Assembly (NCBI RefSeq): GCF_003315245.1
Contig: NZ_QNRT01000001.1
Span: 626,963-690,962 of the forward strand
Direction: 5' to 3'
Length of the DNA stretch: 64,000 nt
Source: Arenicella xantha
Lineage (GTDB): Bacteria; Pseudomonadota; Gammaproteobacteria; Arenicellales; Arenicellaceae
The notes under the pieces are model-generated. The model made no database searches, was not told where the DNA came from, and was given only the letters and a program-made list of their open reading frames with translations. Position 1 is the first letter of the stretch. Each line of letters begins with the position of its first letter. The translations under genes were made by a program, and so were the position numbers. Below are positions 48,437-57,947 of this stretch, piece after piece.

Positions 48437-49954
48437 TCACTCATCGATCAGCAACAACAACCAAGCTAACGAAACCTGCTTAGGTATCGGAGTAATTCTA
48501 GGTGGCGTTGCGCCAATCTCCACTGCACCAATATCAGGCTGTGCGTCACGTCGAGCGCCCAATAAGTCGAACTCAGGCGCATCCAACACGAGGCCTTGAT
48601 CACGAACAATACTGCCACTCGCAGGCCGACCATAGCGGTTAGCCAATTGTTCGAATACCGAACGAATTGAATCGTAGCCGCCGGCGAACTGGGCGCCAGC
48701 GTAGACCGGTAAAATAATACCTGTTTGCGCAGGCAGCAATGGATTACCGACACGCGGAGAAGCATCATCAGCAAACCGAACACCTTGCGATGCATCCGCT
48801 GGAATGGCATTTCCACCATTATAATAAACATTATTAGCCAAATTCACGCTAGCGTTGTCGCCTTGCGGCGCATCGAACACATCAGCGTCGTTGAAAGCTT
48901 CTTGACCAAGACTGCCGGTGGGATCAGACCAGATATTATTACTGAGCTCGATATTTTGATTCGCTTGATTACTCCCAGTGACCAGCAGTCGCGCAGCAAA
49001 ACTCCGTGAAGGCAGATCGCCAACCACGGTATTAAATCGAAACCGCACATTCCTTGAGCCCTGCACGGTAAACGCGCTACGCATTAGCTGATCAGAGTTT
49101 CCCAGCATCAGGTTATTTTCAATATCCACACCGTCCGCCTCAAAATTGGCCGTGCCGTCTTCGCCGACTCGTACAAAACTCTGTGCATCATTACCCAACC
49201 AATTGAAGAAGATATTCCGCTGCACTTTAATGTTTTTTGCCCCCAACACACCGTCGCTCGCAGCATTGCTGTCCTTGATAACAATGTAAGAACTGGTATC
49301 CGACTGCGAGCGTGAATTAAAAAACACATTGTTTTGCACCGTGACGTCTTCAACACTATTGATGTCAATGTGTTCGTCGGAACCTTGTTGGTTATAAAAT
49401 AAGTTGCCGTCTACCATCACCTGACGAGCGCCATTATTGATTTTGAGCAGATCATTATTGGTGCTATCGTGAATAATATTATTACGCAACACAACTCGAG
49501 AAACGCTGCTGTTCTGAATTTGAATCACCAGCGCGCCAGTGTTGTTTGGGCTATGCGCAATATCAAATCCCTCCAGAGTAATACCCGCGCAAGTAAAGCA
49601 AATGACCACCGCACCATCATCATGCCGCAGTTTTGCTTGGTAGGCGCTACTCGATCGAATCACCACTCCATTGGCGAATTTTTGATCGAGGCTGACACGC
49701 CCCTCATAGGTACCCGGAGCGACCATGATGGTTGCGCCGTCACTGACTTGACCAAGCGCATACCTAATACTTGCCCACGGTTGCTGTAAACTTCCGTTGG
49801 ATGCTTGATCAACACCATTGGTAGCCACATACACTGTTTGAGCAGATGCCGCAGTGATCACTGATATGCCGAACACAAGCTTGATCAACGCGCTCTTAAC
49901 CAACACGCCAATAGTCATTAATATCTGGTTTCGGGGCAATAGATTCGTTTGCAT
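48437..49954 (-). CDS. Exported right-handed parallel beta-helix protein
   Basis: Predicted secreted protein of the pectate-lyase-like beta-helix fold. A signal peptide (core SALIKLVFGISVITAASA, cleavage before QT) precedes a DUF1565-like opening (TVYVATNGVDQASNGSLQQP, then WASIRYALGQVSDGATIMVA and PGTYEG). Many beta-helix rungs rich in NN follow (RVVLRNNIIHDSTNN, DVTVQNNVFFNS, IKVQRNIFFNW, GVDIENNLMLGN). The end has GARRDAQPDIGAVEIG, common in this group, then a hydrophobic SLAWLLLLIDE without a sorting motif. ATGs at 49993, 49954 and 49918 are possible; I chose 49954 because GGA stands upstream and the signal peptide remains intact. Polysaccharide binding or lyase action is possible but no catalytic residues can be assigned. 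Confidence 0.82.
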   Translation of the reverse strand: MQTNLLPRNQILMTIGVLVKSALIKLVFGISVITAASAQTVYVATNGVDQASNGSLQQPWASIRYALGQVSDGATIMVAPGTYEGRVSLDQKFANGVVIRSSSAYQAKLRHDDGAVVICFTCAGITLEGFDIAHSPNNTGALVIQIQNSSVSRVVLRNNIIHDSTNNDLLKINNGARQVMVDGNLFYNQQGSDEHIDINSVEDVTVQNNVFFNSRSQSDTSSYIVIKDSNAASDGVLGAKNIKVQRNIFFNWLGNDAQSFVRVGEDGTANFEADGVDIENNLMLGNSDQLMRSAFTVQGSRNVRFRFNTVVGDLPSRSFAARLLVTGSNQANQNIELSNNIWSDPTGSLGQEAFNDADVFDAPQGDNASVNLANNVYYNGGNAIPADASQGVRFADDASPRVGNPLLPAQTGIILPVYAGAQFAGGYDSIRSVFEQLANRYGRPASGSIVRDQGLVLDAPEFDLLGARRDAQPDIGAVEIGATPPRITPIPKQVSLAWLLLLIDE

Positions 49955-50200
49955 AAATAAATAGTATCCGTTTAACAAACCCTCACTCAGCATGCGCTAA
50001 GCCCCTCCCATAACCACCTTCACCATAACAGAATAATCAACGACGACCCAAACTATGAATATCATTGGACGGAGCTCTCACTAGATATAAATCGATTCGA
50101 TCTAGGTTTCTCGGCAAACCTCAGGTGTTATCTGCGAGCAATAGTCAGCAACTCAACTGCCGGTGTATCATTGAGCCACTAGCAACCAAAGCAATAGATC

Positions 50201-51799
50201 ATGAGTTCACCTAAACAGTGGGATGTCATCATAATTGGGGGCGGCCATAACGGCTTAACCTGCGCTTATTATCTGGCCAAGCAAGGGCTCAAAACCTGTG
50301 TATTAGAACGCAGCAACATGGTCGGTGGCGCAGCCATTACCGAAGAATTTCATCCGGGCTTTCGCAACTCGGTGGCGTCTTACACCGTATCGCTGCTCCA
50401 ACCTAAAGTGATTCAAGACATGGAATTAGAGCGCCATGGACTCGAGGTAATATTGCGAAAAATAGACAATTTTTTACCCACCGAAAACGACCACTTACTC
50501 GCTGGCCGCAATGGCATCACCGAGCGAGAGATCGAGCGTTTGAGCCCACATGACGCACGGCAATACCCAAAGTACCAGCACGCCTTAACTGAGATCGTCG
50601 ACTGCATTCGACAGTTTCTACTGGTCGCGCCGCCAAACGCTGATGGCGGCTTAGCAGACCTACTCGCATTATTGAAACTAGGTCACATCAGCGGCAAGTT
50701 ATCGCTCGAGACCCAACGCAACTTACTCGATTTTTTCACCAAGTCCGCGGGCGACATTCTTGACTTTTACTTTGAAAATGAAACGGTTAAAGCCTTATTC
50801 GGGTTTGATGCGGTAGTCGGTCATTTCGCCTCGCCGTATGAACCGGGGTCGGCTTATGTATTGCTACACCACGTATTCGGTGAAGCGGCTGGCGTGCGCG
50901 AAGCTTGGGGACATGCAATCGGCGGCATGGGCGCAATCACTCAAGCGATGCAGCGAGCCTGTGAAGAGCAAGGAGTACATATTGAGACGGCGAGCCCAGT
51001 CCATGAGGTAACCGTAGTTGAAGGCGCAGCCGTTGGGGTTCGCACCGATAACGCCATACATCTAGCGCCTCGAATTGCCTCGTCGGTACATCCTAAACTG
51101 CTGTTCCAGCAGTTACTCGATTCATCGACTCTGGATGCAGACTTTCAGCAACGCGTTGCCAGCTATCAGTCGCACTCAGGAACTTTTCGGATGAATGTAG
51201 CGCTGCGTGAATTACCCACTTTTACACAAGCGCCCAATAATCCGGACTATTTAACCTCCGGCATAATCATGGCGCCGAGCCTAGCTTATATGGACCAAGC
51301 TTGGAGTACCGCGCGACGCGATGGCTGGTCACAACAGCCGATCATTGAGATGCTAATTCCATCAACCTTGGATAACAGTCTTGCACCGGTCGATCAACAT
51401 GTCGCCAGTCTATTCTGCCAGCAGTTTTCTTATACGCTGCCAGATGGACGTAGCTGGGACCTCGAGCGTGATGTTGCCGCCGATCATATTATCAACTGCG
51501 TTGAGCAATTCGCTCCGGGATTCAAGGCCTCGGTGCTAGGTCGCCAAGTGCTGTCGCCGCTCGACCTTGAACGTAAATTCGGCTTGATCGGTGGCGATAT
51601 ATTTCATGGCAAAATGACGCTAGATCAATTGTTCTCAGCACGGCCAGTACTTGGCCACGGTGCATACCGGTCACCGATTAAGGGATTGTATATGTGTGGC
51701 AGTGGTACGCATCCAGGCGGCGGCGTCACCGGGGCACCTGGGCACAATGCGGCGCAACAGATCCTGCGCGATCGTCGATGGTGGTCGCGCTCGTGGTAG
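50201..51799 (+). CDS. PYROXD2-like FAD-dependent oxidoreductase (phytoene desaturase superfamily)
   Basis: Flavoprotein of the NAD(P)/FAD-dependent amine-oxidase/phytoene-desaturase superfamily, subgroup PYROXD2. The 532-residue chain starts with the dinucleotide motif VIIIGGGHNGLTCAYYLAKQ (about residues 10-28) and ERSNMVGGAAITEEFHPGFR. The C-terminal flavin motif is GLYMCGSGTHPGGGVTGAPG. The substrate is unknown; carotenoid desaturation is unlikely, since no carotenoid genes are nearby and the subgroup differs. The frame is intact and full length. It precedes the DUF2937 gene by 44 nt on the same strand. Confidence 0.88.
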   Translation: MSSPKQWDVIIIGGGHNGLTCAYYLAKQGLKTCVLERSNMVGGAAITEEFHPGFRNSVASYTVSLLQPKVIQDMELERHGLEVILRKIDNFLPTENDHLLAGRNGITEREIERLSPHDARQYPKYQHALTEIVDCIRQFLLVAPPNADGGLADLLALLKLGHISGKLSLETQRNLLDFFTKSAGDILDFYFENETVKALFGFDAVVGHFASPYEPGSAYVLLHHVFGEAAGVREAWGHAIGGMGAITQAMQRACEEQGVHIETASPVHEVTVVEGAAVGVRTDNAIHLAPRIASSVHPKLLFQQLLDSSTLDADFQQRVASYQSHSGTFRMNVALRELPTFTQAPNNPDYLTSGIIMAPSLAYMDQAWSTARRDGWSQQPIIEMLIPSTLDNSLAPVDQHVASLFCQQFSYTLPDGRSWDLERDVAADHIINCVEQFAPGFKASVLGRQVLSPLDLERKFGLIGGDIFHGKMTLDQLFSARPVLGHGAYRSPIKGLYMCGSGTHPGGGVTGAPGHNAAQQILRDRRWWSRSW

Positions 51800-51843
51800 T
51801 CATTCAATTGCTTCCACGCGAATGAAGGTGCTAAGCTCAGAGC

Positions 51844-52380
51844 ATGAAAAGGTTATTCGAATATTTTCGCCTGGCGCTGTTTGTCGGTGGTGTGTTGATC
51901 GGCGTTCAAGTACCGAGCTTTGTCGACCAATATGGCCAACGCTTAGCGGCTCATACTTTAGAGTCTGACCGAGGTCTTAAAGATTTCCAGCGAGATGCTG
52001 ATACTTACTTCGATGGTGATTTACAACGGTTAATTACGCACTATCAAGCCAACCCTGACCAGATCATTAATAACGGCGGACGCAACATCGCAACGCTGTA
52101 CGCCCGTAATAAGCAGTTACAACAAGCCCTCACGGCTTTTTCAGCATCGCGCTTGTCGCCGTACGTGCAAACCTTTTTGAATCCAGTATCAGAGATTCGC
52201 AGTCAAGCCATCGCCAGCTATGATTTCACTATCGCGTTAAATCAAGATGCGATTATTGCAGGCCTGCTCACGGGCTTGTTGATCGGCTTATGCTTAGAAT
52301 TATTACTGTCGATTTTGAAGCTCATGTTCATTCGTCCAAATCAGAATCATCGCCCCCATCGGCCGCGACGATCGATCTAA
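51844..52380 (+). CDS. DUF2937 family membrane protein
   Basis: Inner-membrane protein of 178 residues, DUF2937 family, function unknown. An N-terminal membrane segment (YFRLALFVGGVLIGVQVPSF, about 7-26) leads to a helical periplasmic region containing FQRDADTYFDGDLQRLITHY. A second membrane segment follows (AIIAGLLTGLLIGLCLELLL, about 137-156), then a short basic tail rich in His/Arg/Pro. The layout, two membrane segments around a helical domain, is the usual one for the family. It starts 44 nt after the flavoprotein gene on the same strand. No ribosome-binding site stands out beyond AGAG before the ATG. Confidence 0.75.
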   Translation: MKRLFEYFRLALFVGGVLIGVQVPSFVDQYGQRLAAHTLESDRGLKDFQRDADTYFDGDLQRLITHYQANPDQIINNGGRNIATLYARNKQLQQALTAFSASRLSPYVQTFLNPVSEIRSQAIASYDFTIALNQDAIIAGLLTGLLIGLCLELLLSILKLMFIRPNQNHRPHRPRRSI

Positions 52381-52484
52381 ACAATCATTACTCGACGCGC
52401 TAGTATCGTGGCTAGGATCCCACACGCAGAGGCGTGCCGAGTGTGATAGTGTTCACCTTAACAACAAGATAAAGAGACCCAATC

Positions 52485-52817
52485 ATGCCCGTTCTCGTGA
52501 TGTGTCAAGATGCACATAATGCCGCCGAACTCCGTGACCGCTACCAAAAAGCGCACAATGAATATATCGATACCGTGCTGGCCTTAGTGTGTGTCACCGG
52601 CGCAATGTGTCAAAGCCCTCAAGCGATCGAAGACAACACGCAAGAAGGCACATGTTTTATTTTCGATACCGACGATCTTGCCGTTGCTCGTAAGCTGATG
52701 AAGTACGACCCCTTCGCGCAAGCAGGGGTTTACAGCGAAGTAGCCTTTGTAAAATTCAACCCTTCCGCGGGATATTGGATTACCGGCGTGCCCGGCGTGC
52801 AACCACAACCGAGTTAA
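52485..52817 (+). CDS. YciI-like dimeric alpha-beta barrel protein
   Basis: Small 110-residue protein of the YciI-like ferredoxin fold. It has the early RDRYQKAHNEYIDTVLALVC, a central GTCFIFDTDDLAVARKLMKY, then DPFAQAGVYSEVAFVKFN, where DPFxxAGVY is the family hallmark. Such proteins bind small substrates; a few are dehalogenase-like or participate in ring-forming steps, but most lack a known role. The ATG has AAAGAGA about 9 nt upstream. It is convergent with the CoA-transferase pseudogene, and its stop codon lies inside a short hairpin. Confidence 0.85.
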   Translation: MPVLVMCQDAHNAAELRDRYQKAHNEYIDTVLALVCVTGAMCQSPQAIEDNTQEGTCFIFDTDDLAVARKLMKYDPFAQAGVYSEVAFVKFNPSAGYWITGVPGVQPQPS

Positions 52818-52853
52818 TAACTCGCCGTACTAGCGACTCGACGACCCGCTAGT
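52810..52853. other. Pair of hairpins over the two stop codons of a convergent junction
   Basis: CGAGTT/AACTCG (52810-52815, 52819-52824) covers the YciI-like stop (52815-52817). ACTAGCG/CGCTAGT (52829-52835, 52847-52853, 11-nt loop) covers the stop of the minus-strand CoA-transferase pseudogene (52830-52832). No U-tracts. Each gene therefore ends in its own small hairpin. These stems are short, so chance is possible. Confidence 0.45.
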
Positions 52854-53455
52854 GGTGGCCACACCGGCCGTAATCATGGCATCGATATCCACATCTGACA
52901 GCCCCGCTTGGCGTAAAACTTCGCCAGTATGTTCGCCCAAGTGCGGCGGTGCGTAACGCAAACTAGCCGGCGTTTTACTAAATCCGAACGGTGATCCGGT
53001 CATGCGAATCGAGCCTTCGGTGGGATGCTCAAAATTCTGCCAAAAGTCGGAGCCAACTAATTGTGGGTCATCAATTAACTCGTCCAAAGTACTCACTGGC
53101 ATATGCGGCACATTGGAGTCTTGCAATAAGCTAAGCCACTCATCACGGGTCTTTTCAGCGGTTAACAGCCCGGTTATGCGATACGCTTCATCGATATTTT
53201 TTAGTCGCACGCGCATATTCGAGAAACGTTTATCAGTAAGCAGCTCCGGATGCCCTGAAAGTTCACAGAAGCTCTGCCAATGGGCATCCCAATACGGGAG
53301 CATCGCCATATATAATCCGTCTTTAGTGCGATAAGGGCGCCGATGAGTCGATAAAACACGTGGGCAGCCAGTGCCGCCAAGGTTTGGCAGGCATAGGGGC
53401 CCAATACAATACTGGTGATTTCCACCACCGTGATACCTGCTAACGGACCCGCCAT
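52830..53455 (-). pseudogene. CaiB/BaiF-type CoA-transferase pseudogene with a large internal out-of-frame deletion
   Basis: Remains of a family III CoA-transferase (normally about 400 residues). From the ATG at 53455 the first about 27 codons read MAGPLAGITVVEITSIVLGP then YACQTLA, the normal family N-terminus. In the intact family the next residues are like DLGADVIKVE. Instead the DNA continues, in another frame, with a normal C-terminal part: PNLGGTGCPRVLSTHRRPYR, TKDGLYMAMLPYWDAHWQSF, down to the stop at 52830. About 200 central codons, including the catalytic Asp region, are missing, and the frame shifts at the junction (near 53380). The bases CAAACCTTGGCGG fit both sides, which suggests deletion at a short direct repeat. 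It lies 4 nt after the kelch-glycosidase gene. An assembly error is the alternative explanation. Confidence 0.85.
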
Positions 53456-53459
53456 TATG

Positions 53460-56288
53460 TTATTCCTCGTGCGTCGATACCAACCTTCTCAGCAACACTA
53501 CCCAATCACGCGACGCATCACTCGGAGGCTGCCCTAGATAACGTAATCTTCCACCTTGCACGGTTTTTACATCACTCACTTGCAAATCGTCACCATTTAA
53601 CGGATCGAACCAATGCACCGCGAACTCGCCAGTCACACTGGTCAGATCTAACTTTAGGTCATTTGCAACAGGGCTATATAGCAGGTAAACATCGCCCTGC
53701 TTGGCAAACATATAAGCCCCTTCAACTGACGTGAGGTTCGGTGTGGCTTGCATCGCCCAAAATGGTACATGACGTTGAAAGAACCCACGCGCATGATCGG
53801 TTATGGTCCATAGACGGTCTCGCAATCGCCAGTCTTCTGAAGTTAAATCATTCGCTGGGTACTTAGCACCGAAGTACCATTCAACTCCAGCTCCACCAGC
53901 CATCAAACTGCCCCAAAGCGCATAACGGCGTAACGTATCGTGGTTTGGGTCCAAGCTGTCAGGCAACGCGGCAGTATGCCACTCGCCAATTTCGTCCATG
54001 GTAATTAGCCATTCATGCCCTGCCTCGCGCGAACGCTGTCGCCAACGAACTAACTCATCGTACACTTGCTCGCGCAGATGCACTTGAAACGACAAACCAT
54101 CGAGGTCCGCGTGCCCCAGTTGTGGAGGCAGAATCCGGTCTTTATCATCCGGCGTAGAGTGAGTATGTAGCAGCACTGGATGTTGATATGGGTCATGCGC
54201 CTTAATATAGGTCGACATGGCCAGGCGCTGGTCATCACTTTGCGCAACGGGCGACCATTCAGCTGGGCCGTTTTCCTCACCTAAGTTCCAAATCAAACCC
54301 GGATGGTGCGCAAAACGTGCAATCATTTCATTCAAATACAACTGCCGTTGCGGCCCGACATCACCATCATCAAGTAATCGTTCATTCTCGGTTTCCTGCG
54401 TAACAATATGCAACAAAATACCCTTGGACTGCATATGCTCAAACAGAATTTCCCATTGCGCCAACTTGCTCACATCAAAACGACTCAATTCATCATGCTT
54501 AACATAAGGCCAAACGTCGTTACCATCGCCGTTAATGTTCATGGTAAGGAAATAACTGGCGTTCATTCCTTTTGCCGCTAGGTAGTTCATTGCGCCGATT
54601 AGGTTCTTGCCTTTGCCTTCTTGCCAACTCGGATCACCCAGTTGCCAATCAGCCGCATGCGGCTTGAACTGATGCAGACCCTCACCAGCCACCGCGTCGC
54701 CATCACGGTCGGCGCGTCCAACTCGATAGGTGCCATCAAACTCAAAATAGCCCAATAGATTCTCAGGGCTATTGGCACCGGCTTTGATCCAGTATTCCCC
54801 AGTATCGCGAAAGCGAAAATAGCTGCGGTCAACCGCAAGATGTCCGTGGGCACGGAAATCACTCTGATCTTTATCGCTACCGACCACTAAAAACTCACCA
54901 ACACTCGACTCAAGCGGCAACACAGTCATACTGTCACTGAGTTCTTGAATGGCAATATTCTCACCAGAGCGTAAGCTTGCACGATACGTCCATTTGCCTT
55001 TGATATGTGGCGTGAAGCGCACTCGCCAAATAGCGCCGGAATCAGCACTTGTTTCGGCGGCATTACCATCTGCAGCATAGAAGCCACGAATCGTTTTTTG
55101 TGATAATGCATGGGTAAACTCAACGTCGAGTCGCTTATTTAAAAACGGATTATCGACGTCCGACTCAGAAGTGTCCGGTCCAACAAAATCCAACTCAACG
55201 GTATGCCACAACTGATAGACCGGCGTCTCATCAATAGTAACGGGCAGCTCCCCCTTGTTGCTTGCACCGGAATCTAACGCTAGCGGTAACTTTAGTCGCT
55301 CCATGCTGGTTAGCTCAGGACCACCACCACGGTTGGCAGAACCAGATGCGGTGTACACATAATCATTTAGTACAACAAAGCCAGTGCCGTGCCGACCTTC
55401 TAGCAGGTCGGGCCAGCGACGCCATTGTTGAGTTTTCGTGTCAAATGCGTCAACTTCTCGGTGCGCTGATTCTTGAAGATGGCTCTCGCCACCACCAATG
55501 ATTATTTCATTATTCCAAAACATCAACATATTGCCCGCACGAAGGTGCGGCAATGCCAACTGGTTGGTCACCGGTAACCACTGCTCAGCATTCAAATCAA
55601 ACACTTCACCGTGCTCAACCAATAACGACATAACTTCGTCGGTGCGTTGTCGACTGGTGCGGCCGGCAAACACATAAAGCTTGTCATTGTTTATCGCCGC
55701 CTGCACATGGTCTCGCGCAAACTGCGCATCAGGCAGCACTCGCCACTCTCCGCTTACTGGGTCGTATTCGTCTAACCATGGTTTATAACCATCAACATGA
55801 CCATTGGTAATCCCACCGACTACGTATAGCTTGCCGTTATGCACAGCGACTCCAGCGCCACCACGACGACGTTCAACTGGAATCTCGTGCAGATACTTAA
55901 ATGTGTTGCTCGCAGGATAATACGCAATCACTTTATCGAGCGGAGTTTCATTGGGGTACTGCCCGGTCATGGCTCCCACAATGTAGATTGCATCACCTAA
56001 ACTGACCGCCTGAAAGTGATGCAGCTCAATCGGTGTTGAGGCCTTAGCTACCCACTCATTTGTTTGGGGGTCAAACACATCCACCGGATTAATACGTCGA
56101 CCACCGAGCAGGTAGATCTTGCCATTATGCGCCACCATCGACGCCTCATGACGCGCAGTAGGCTGCCCAATCACCGTAACGCTTTCCCATTGCCAAGGCT
56201 CGTCAGGCTGACAAGCGAATAAACCAAGCAACAATGGCGCTAACAATAATATTCGCCCAACCTGCCACGTAAAAGACTTCCGAGACAT
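53460..56288 (-). CDS. Lipoprotein with kelch propeller, DUF5060 and glycosidase-like barrel
   Basis: Predicted surface or periplasmic lipoprotein of 942 residues. The ATG at 56288 has AGAGG 5 nt upstream (the longer frame starts with GTG). A lipoprotein signal ends in LGLFAC-Q. About residues 35-335 form a kelch beta-propeller (repeated GKIYLLGG, AIYIVGA, GKLYVVGG, DKLYVFAGR). About 355-460 is a DUF5060-like beta domain. About 470-830 is a TIM-barrel glycoside-hydrolase-like domain (DUF4038/apiosidase-like group) with candidate acidic residues in WNLGEENGPAEW and ITMDEIGEWHT. A collagen-binding-like beta domain ends the chain. It follows three halogenase-family genes in the same direction with a 61-nt gap. 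Glycan breakdown is the likely role; the exact substrate is unknown. Confidence 0.85.
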   Translation of the reverse strand: MSRKSFTWQVGRILLLAPLLLGLFACQPDEPWQWESVTVIGQPTARHEASMVAHNGKIYLLGGRRINPVDVFDPQTNEWVAKASTPIELHHFQAVSLGDAIYIVGAMTGQYPNETPLDKVIAYYPASNTFKYLHEIPVERRRGGAGVAVHNGKLYVVGGITNGHVDGYKPWLDEYDPVSGEWRVLPDAQFARDHVQAAINNDKLYVFAGRTSRQRTDEVMSLLVEHGEVFDLNAEQWLPVTNQLALPHLRAGNMLMFWNNEIIIGGGESHLQESAHREVDAFDTKTQQWRRWPDLLEGRHGTGFVVLNDYVYTASGSANRGGGPELTSMERLKLPLALDSGASNKGELPVTIDETPVYQLWHTVELDFVGPDTSESDVDNPFLNKRLDVEFTHALSQKTIRGFYAADGNAAETSADSGAIWRVRFTPHIKGKWTYRASLRSGENIAIQELSDSMTVLPLESSVGEFLVVGSDKDQSDFRAHGHLAVDRSYFRFRDTGEYWIKAGANSPENLLGYFEFDGTYRVGRADRDGDAVAGEGLHQFKPHAADWQLGDPSWQEGKGKNLIGAMNYLAAKGMNASYFLTMNINGDGNDVWPYVKHDELSRFDVSKLAQWEILFEHMQSKGILLHIVTQETENERLLDDGDVGPQRQLYLNEMIARFAHHPGLIWNLGEENGPAEWSPVAQSDDQRLAMSTYIKAHDPYQHPVLLHTHSTPDDKDRILPPQLGHADLDGLSFQVHLREQVYDELVRWRQRSREAGHEWLITMDEIGEWHTAALPDSLDPNHDTLRRYALWGSLMAGGAGVEWYFGAKYPANDLTSEDWRLRDRLWTITDHARGFFQRHVPFWAMQATPNLTSVEGAYMFAKQGDVYLLYSPVANDLKLDLTSVTGEFAVHWFDPLNGDDLQVSDVKTVQGGRLRYLGQPPSDASRDWVVLLRRLVSTHEE

Positions 56289-56349
56289 ACACACCTCTAT
56301 GTAGTAATAAGCGCCCCTTTAAAAGAGGCATAACCGTTTCAATTAAGAA

Positions 56350-57876
56350 TTAGCGCGGTCCGGCCGCACAGTGTTTTTGAATAAATTCTGCATGGGTTGG
56401 CATGGAGTCGACCGATCGATCAATCACGTCTAACACGCCACTGAGATAGCGCTCCATGCCATCCGAGTCATAAGCATCAACCAAAGGATGATAGCTCGCC
56501 GGCAGAATTCCTTGCCCCACCAGGACTGCGAGCCAGCTGGTTTCTGAGAACAATTCGTCGCCCTCACGATAAAGCCGGCCATTGCTCTTATACAACGCCA
56601 ACCGCTCATCGAGGCTACTTGGCAGACTCATCGTACGACAGTAATTCCAAAACTCGGTGTCATCGCGCTGCGTCGCTTTGTAGTGCAGGATAATAAAGTC
56701 TCGGATCGATTCAATTTCAGAGATCGACTGTTGATTGTATTTATCAATATCTGGCTGCTGGAAATCTCGACTTGGAAACAATCCAATCAACTTCGATATA
56801 CCCGACTGAATTAGATGGATACTGGTCGACTCTAGCGGTTCGATAAAGCCACTCGAAAGTCCAATAGCCACTACATTCTTATTCCAGAACTGTTTGCGAC
56901 GACCAGTAACAAAGCGCAGCTTGTTGACATCAGCAAGAGGCTCACCGTCCAAACTAGACAACAGTGTCTCAATAGCCGTATCGTCGTCGGTGAATTGACT
57001 ACTATAGACGTGACCGTTACCGGTGCGATGTTGTAGTGGGATGCGCCATTGCCAGCCAGCATCACGCGCAGTCGACCGAGTATAAGGTTCTGGCGGCCCA
57101 GCACTCATACACGGCACCGCTGCGGCTCGATCACATGGCAACCAATGGGTCCATTCTTCATAACCAGTTTTTAAGGTCTGCTCAATCAACAGGCCACGAA
57201 AGCCAGAGCAATCAATAAACAGATCACCCTCAATACGCTCGCCCGATTCCATTTCTACCGACGCAATGAAGCCGTCATCACTACGCTGATGAACTTGGCT
57301 TACTTTACCTTCGGTGCGCTTAACGCCTCGCGCCTCAGAGTAACGCCGTAGATATTTTGCGTATAAACCAGCATCGAATTGAAAAGCGTAGGCTATCTGC
57401 GAAAGCGGAGATTTCGGTATATTCATCGGCCGTGTGAACTTACCTTTTGGTGCGGCGACACATGCTAAAGAAAAATCCTGCAAACGTGAGAATTTTTCGG
57501 CTTGCCGCATTTTTAACCAATAATGATGAAACGGAACAGACTCTATCGGCACTCCAAATACACCAAAGGGATGTATGTATGAATCGCCTAGCTGCCCCCA
57601 ATCGCGAAACTCAATACCCAATTTAAAGGTGCCCTGCGTCTCGCGTACAAATTCGTTTTCATCAATTCCTAGCAGAGTATTGAAACGTGAAATTTGCGGA
57701 ATTGTCGCTTCGCCAACGCCCACGGTTCCGATAGCCTCTGACTCTACTAGCTCAATTTCACAATAATTATTGATGAGTACTTTTGACAGCGCTGCGGCGG
57801 TCATCCACCCGGCGGTACCCCCACCAACAATCACGATTTTGCGTATTCGATTATCCAATTTAACTCTCTGTCTCAT
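56350..57876 (-). CDS. Flavin-dependent tryptophan-halogenase family protein (copy 1)
   Basis: Flavoprotein of the tryptophan halogenase family (PrnA/BrvH type), which uses FADH2, oxygen and halide to halogenate indoles. The 508-residue protein has the FAD motif [17 protein letters not shown] (15-31), VGVGEATIP (52-60), and the catalytic lysine position in GTFKLGIEF (Lys85). The second hallmark is in [20 protein letters not shown] (about 273-292), and [20 protein letters not shown] contains the substrate-site segment. All marks of an active enzyme are present. It is the last of three family members in a row, in a TonB-receptor cluster. Related proteins from such clusters (BrvH, Xanthomonas enzymes) brominate free indoles; the natural substrate is unknown. 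The first base of the start has little ribosome-binding support. Confidence 0.88.
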   Translation of the reverse strand: MRQRVKLDNRIRKIVIVGGGTAGWMTAAALSKVLINNYCEIELVESEAIGTVGVGEATIPQISRFNTLLGIDENEFVRETQGTFKLGIEFRDWGQLGDSYIHPFGVFGVPIESVPFHHYWLKMRQAEKFSRLQDFSLACVAAPKGKFTRPMNIPKSPLSQIAYAFQFDAGLYAKYLRRYSEARGVKRTEGKVSQVHQRSDDGFIASVEMESGERIEGDLFIDCSGFRGLLIEQTLKTGYEEWTHWLPCDRAAAVPCMSAGPPEPYTRSTARDAGWQWRIPLQHRTGNGHVYSSQFTDDDTAIETLLSSLDGEPLADVNKLRFVTGRRKQFWNKNVVAIGLSSGFIEPLESTSIHLIQSGISKLIGLFPSRDFQQPDIDKYNQQSISEIESIRDFIILHYKATQRDDTEFWNYCRTMSLPSSLDERLALYKSNGRLYREGDELFSETSWLAVLVGQGILPASYHPLVDAYDSDGMERYLSGVLDVIDRSVDSMPTHAEFIQKHCAAGPR

Positions 57877-57912
57877 GGGTTTGAGCAGTTGCGGCTCTTC
57901 ACCCTTGCGGTT

Positions 57913-57942
57913 GTTGTTAGATGTATAGTTGTTAGATGTATA
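57913..57942. repeat. Tandem 15-bp duplication between halogenase-family genes
   Basis: Two exact copies of GTTGTTAGATGTATA at 57913-57927 and 57928-57942, in the 71-nt gap between the stop of the middle halogenase-family gene and the start of the next. It looks like a recent slippage duplication of spacer DNA. Confidence 0.95.
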
Positions 57943-57947
57943 ACAGC

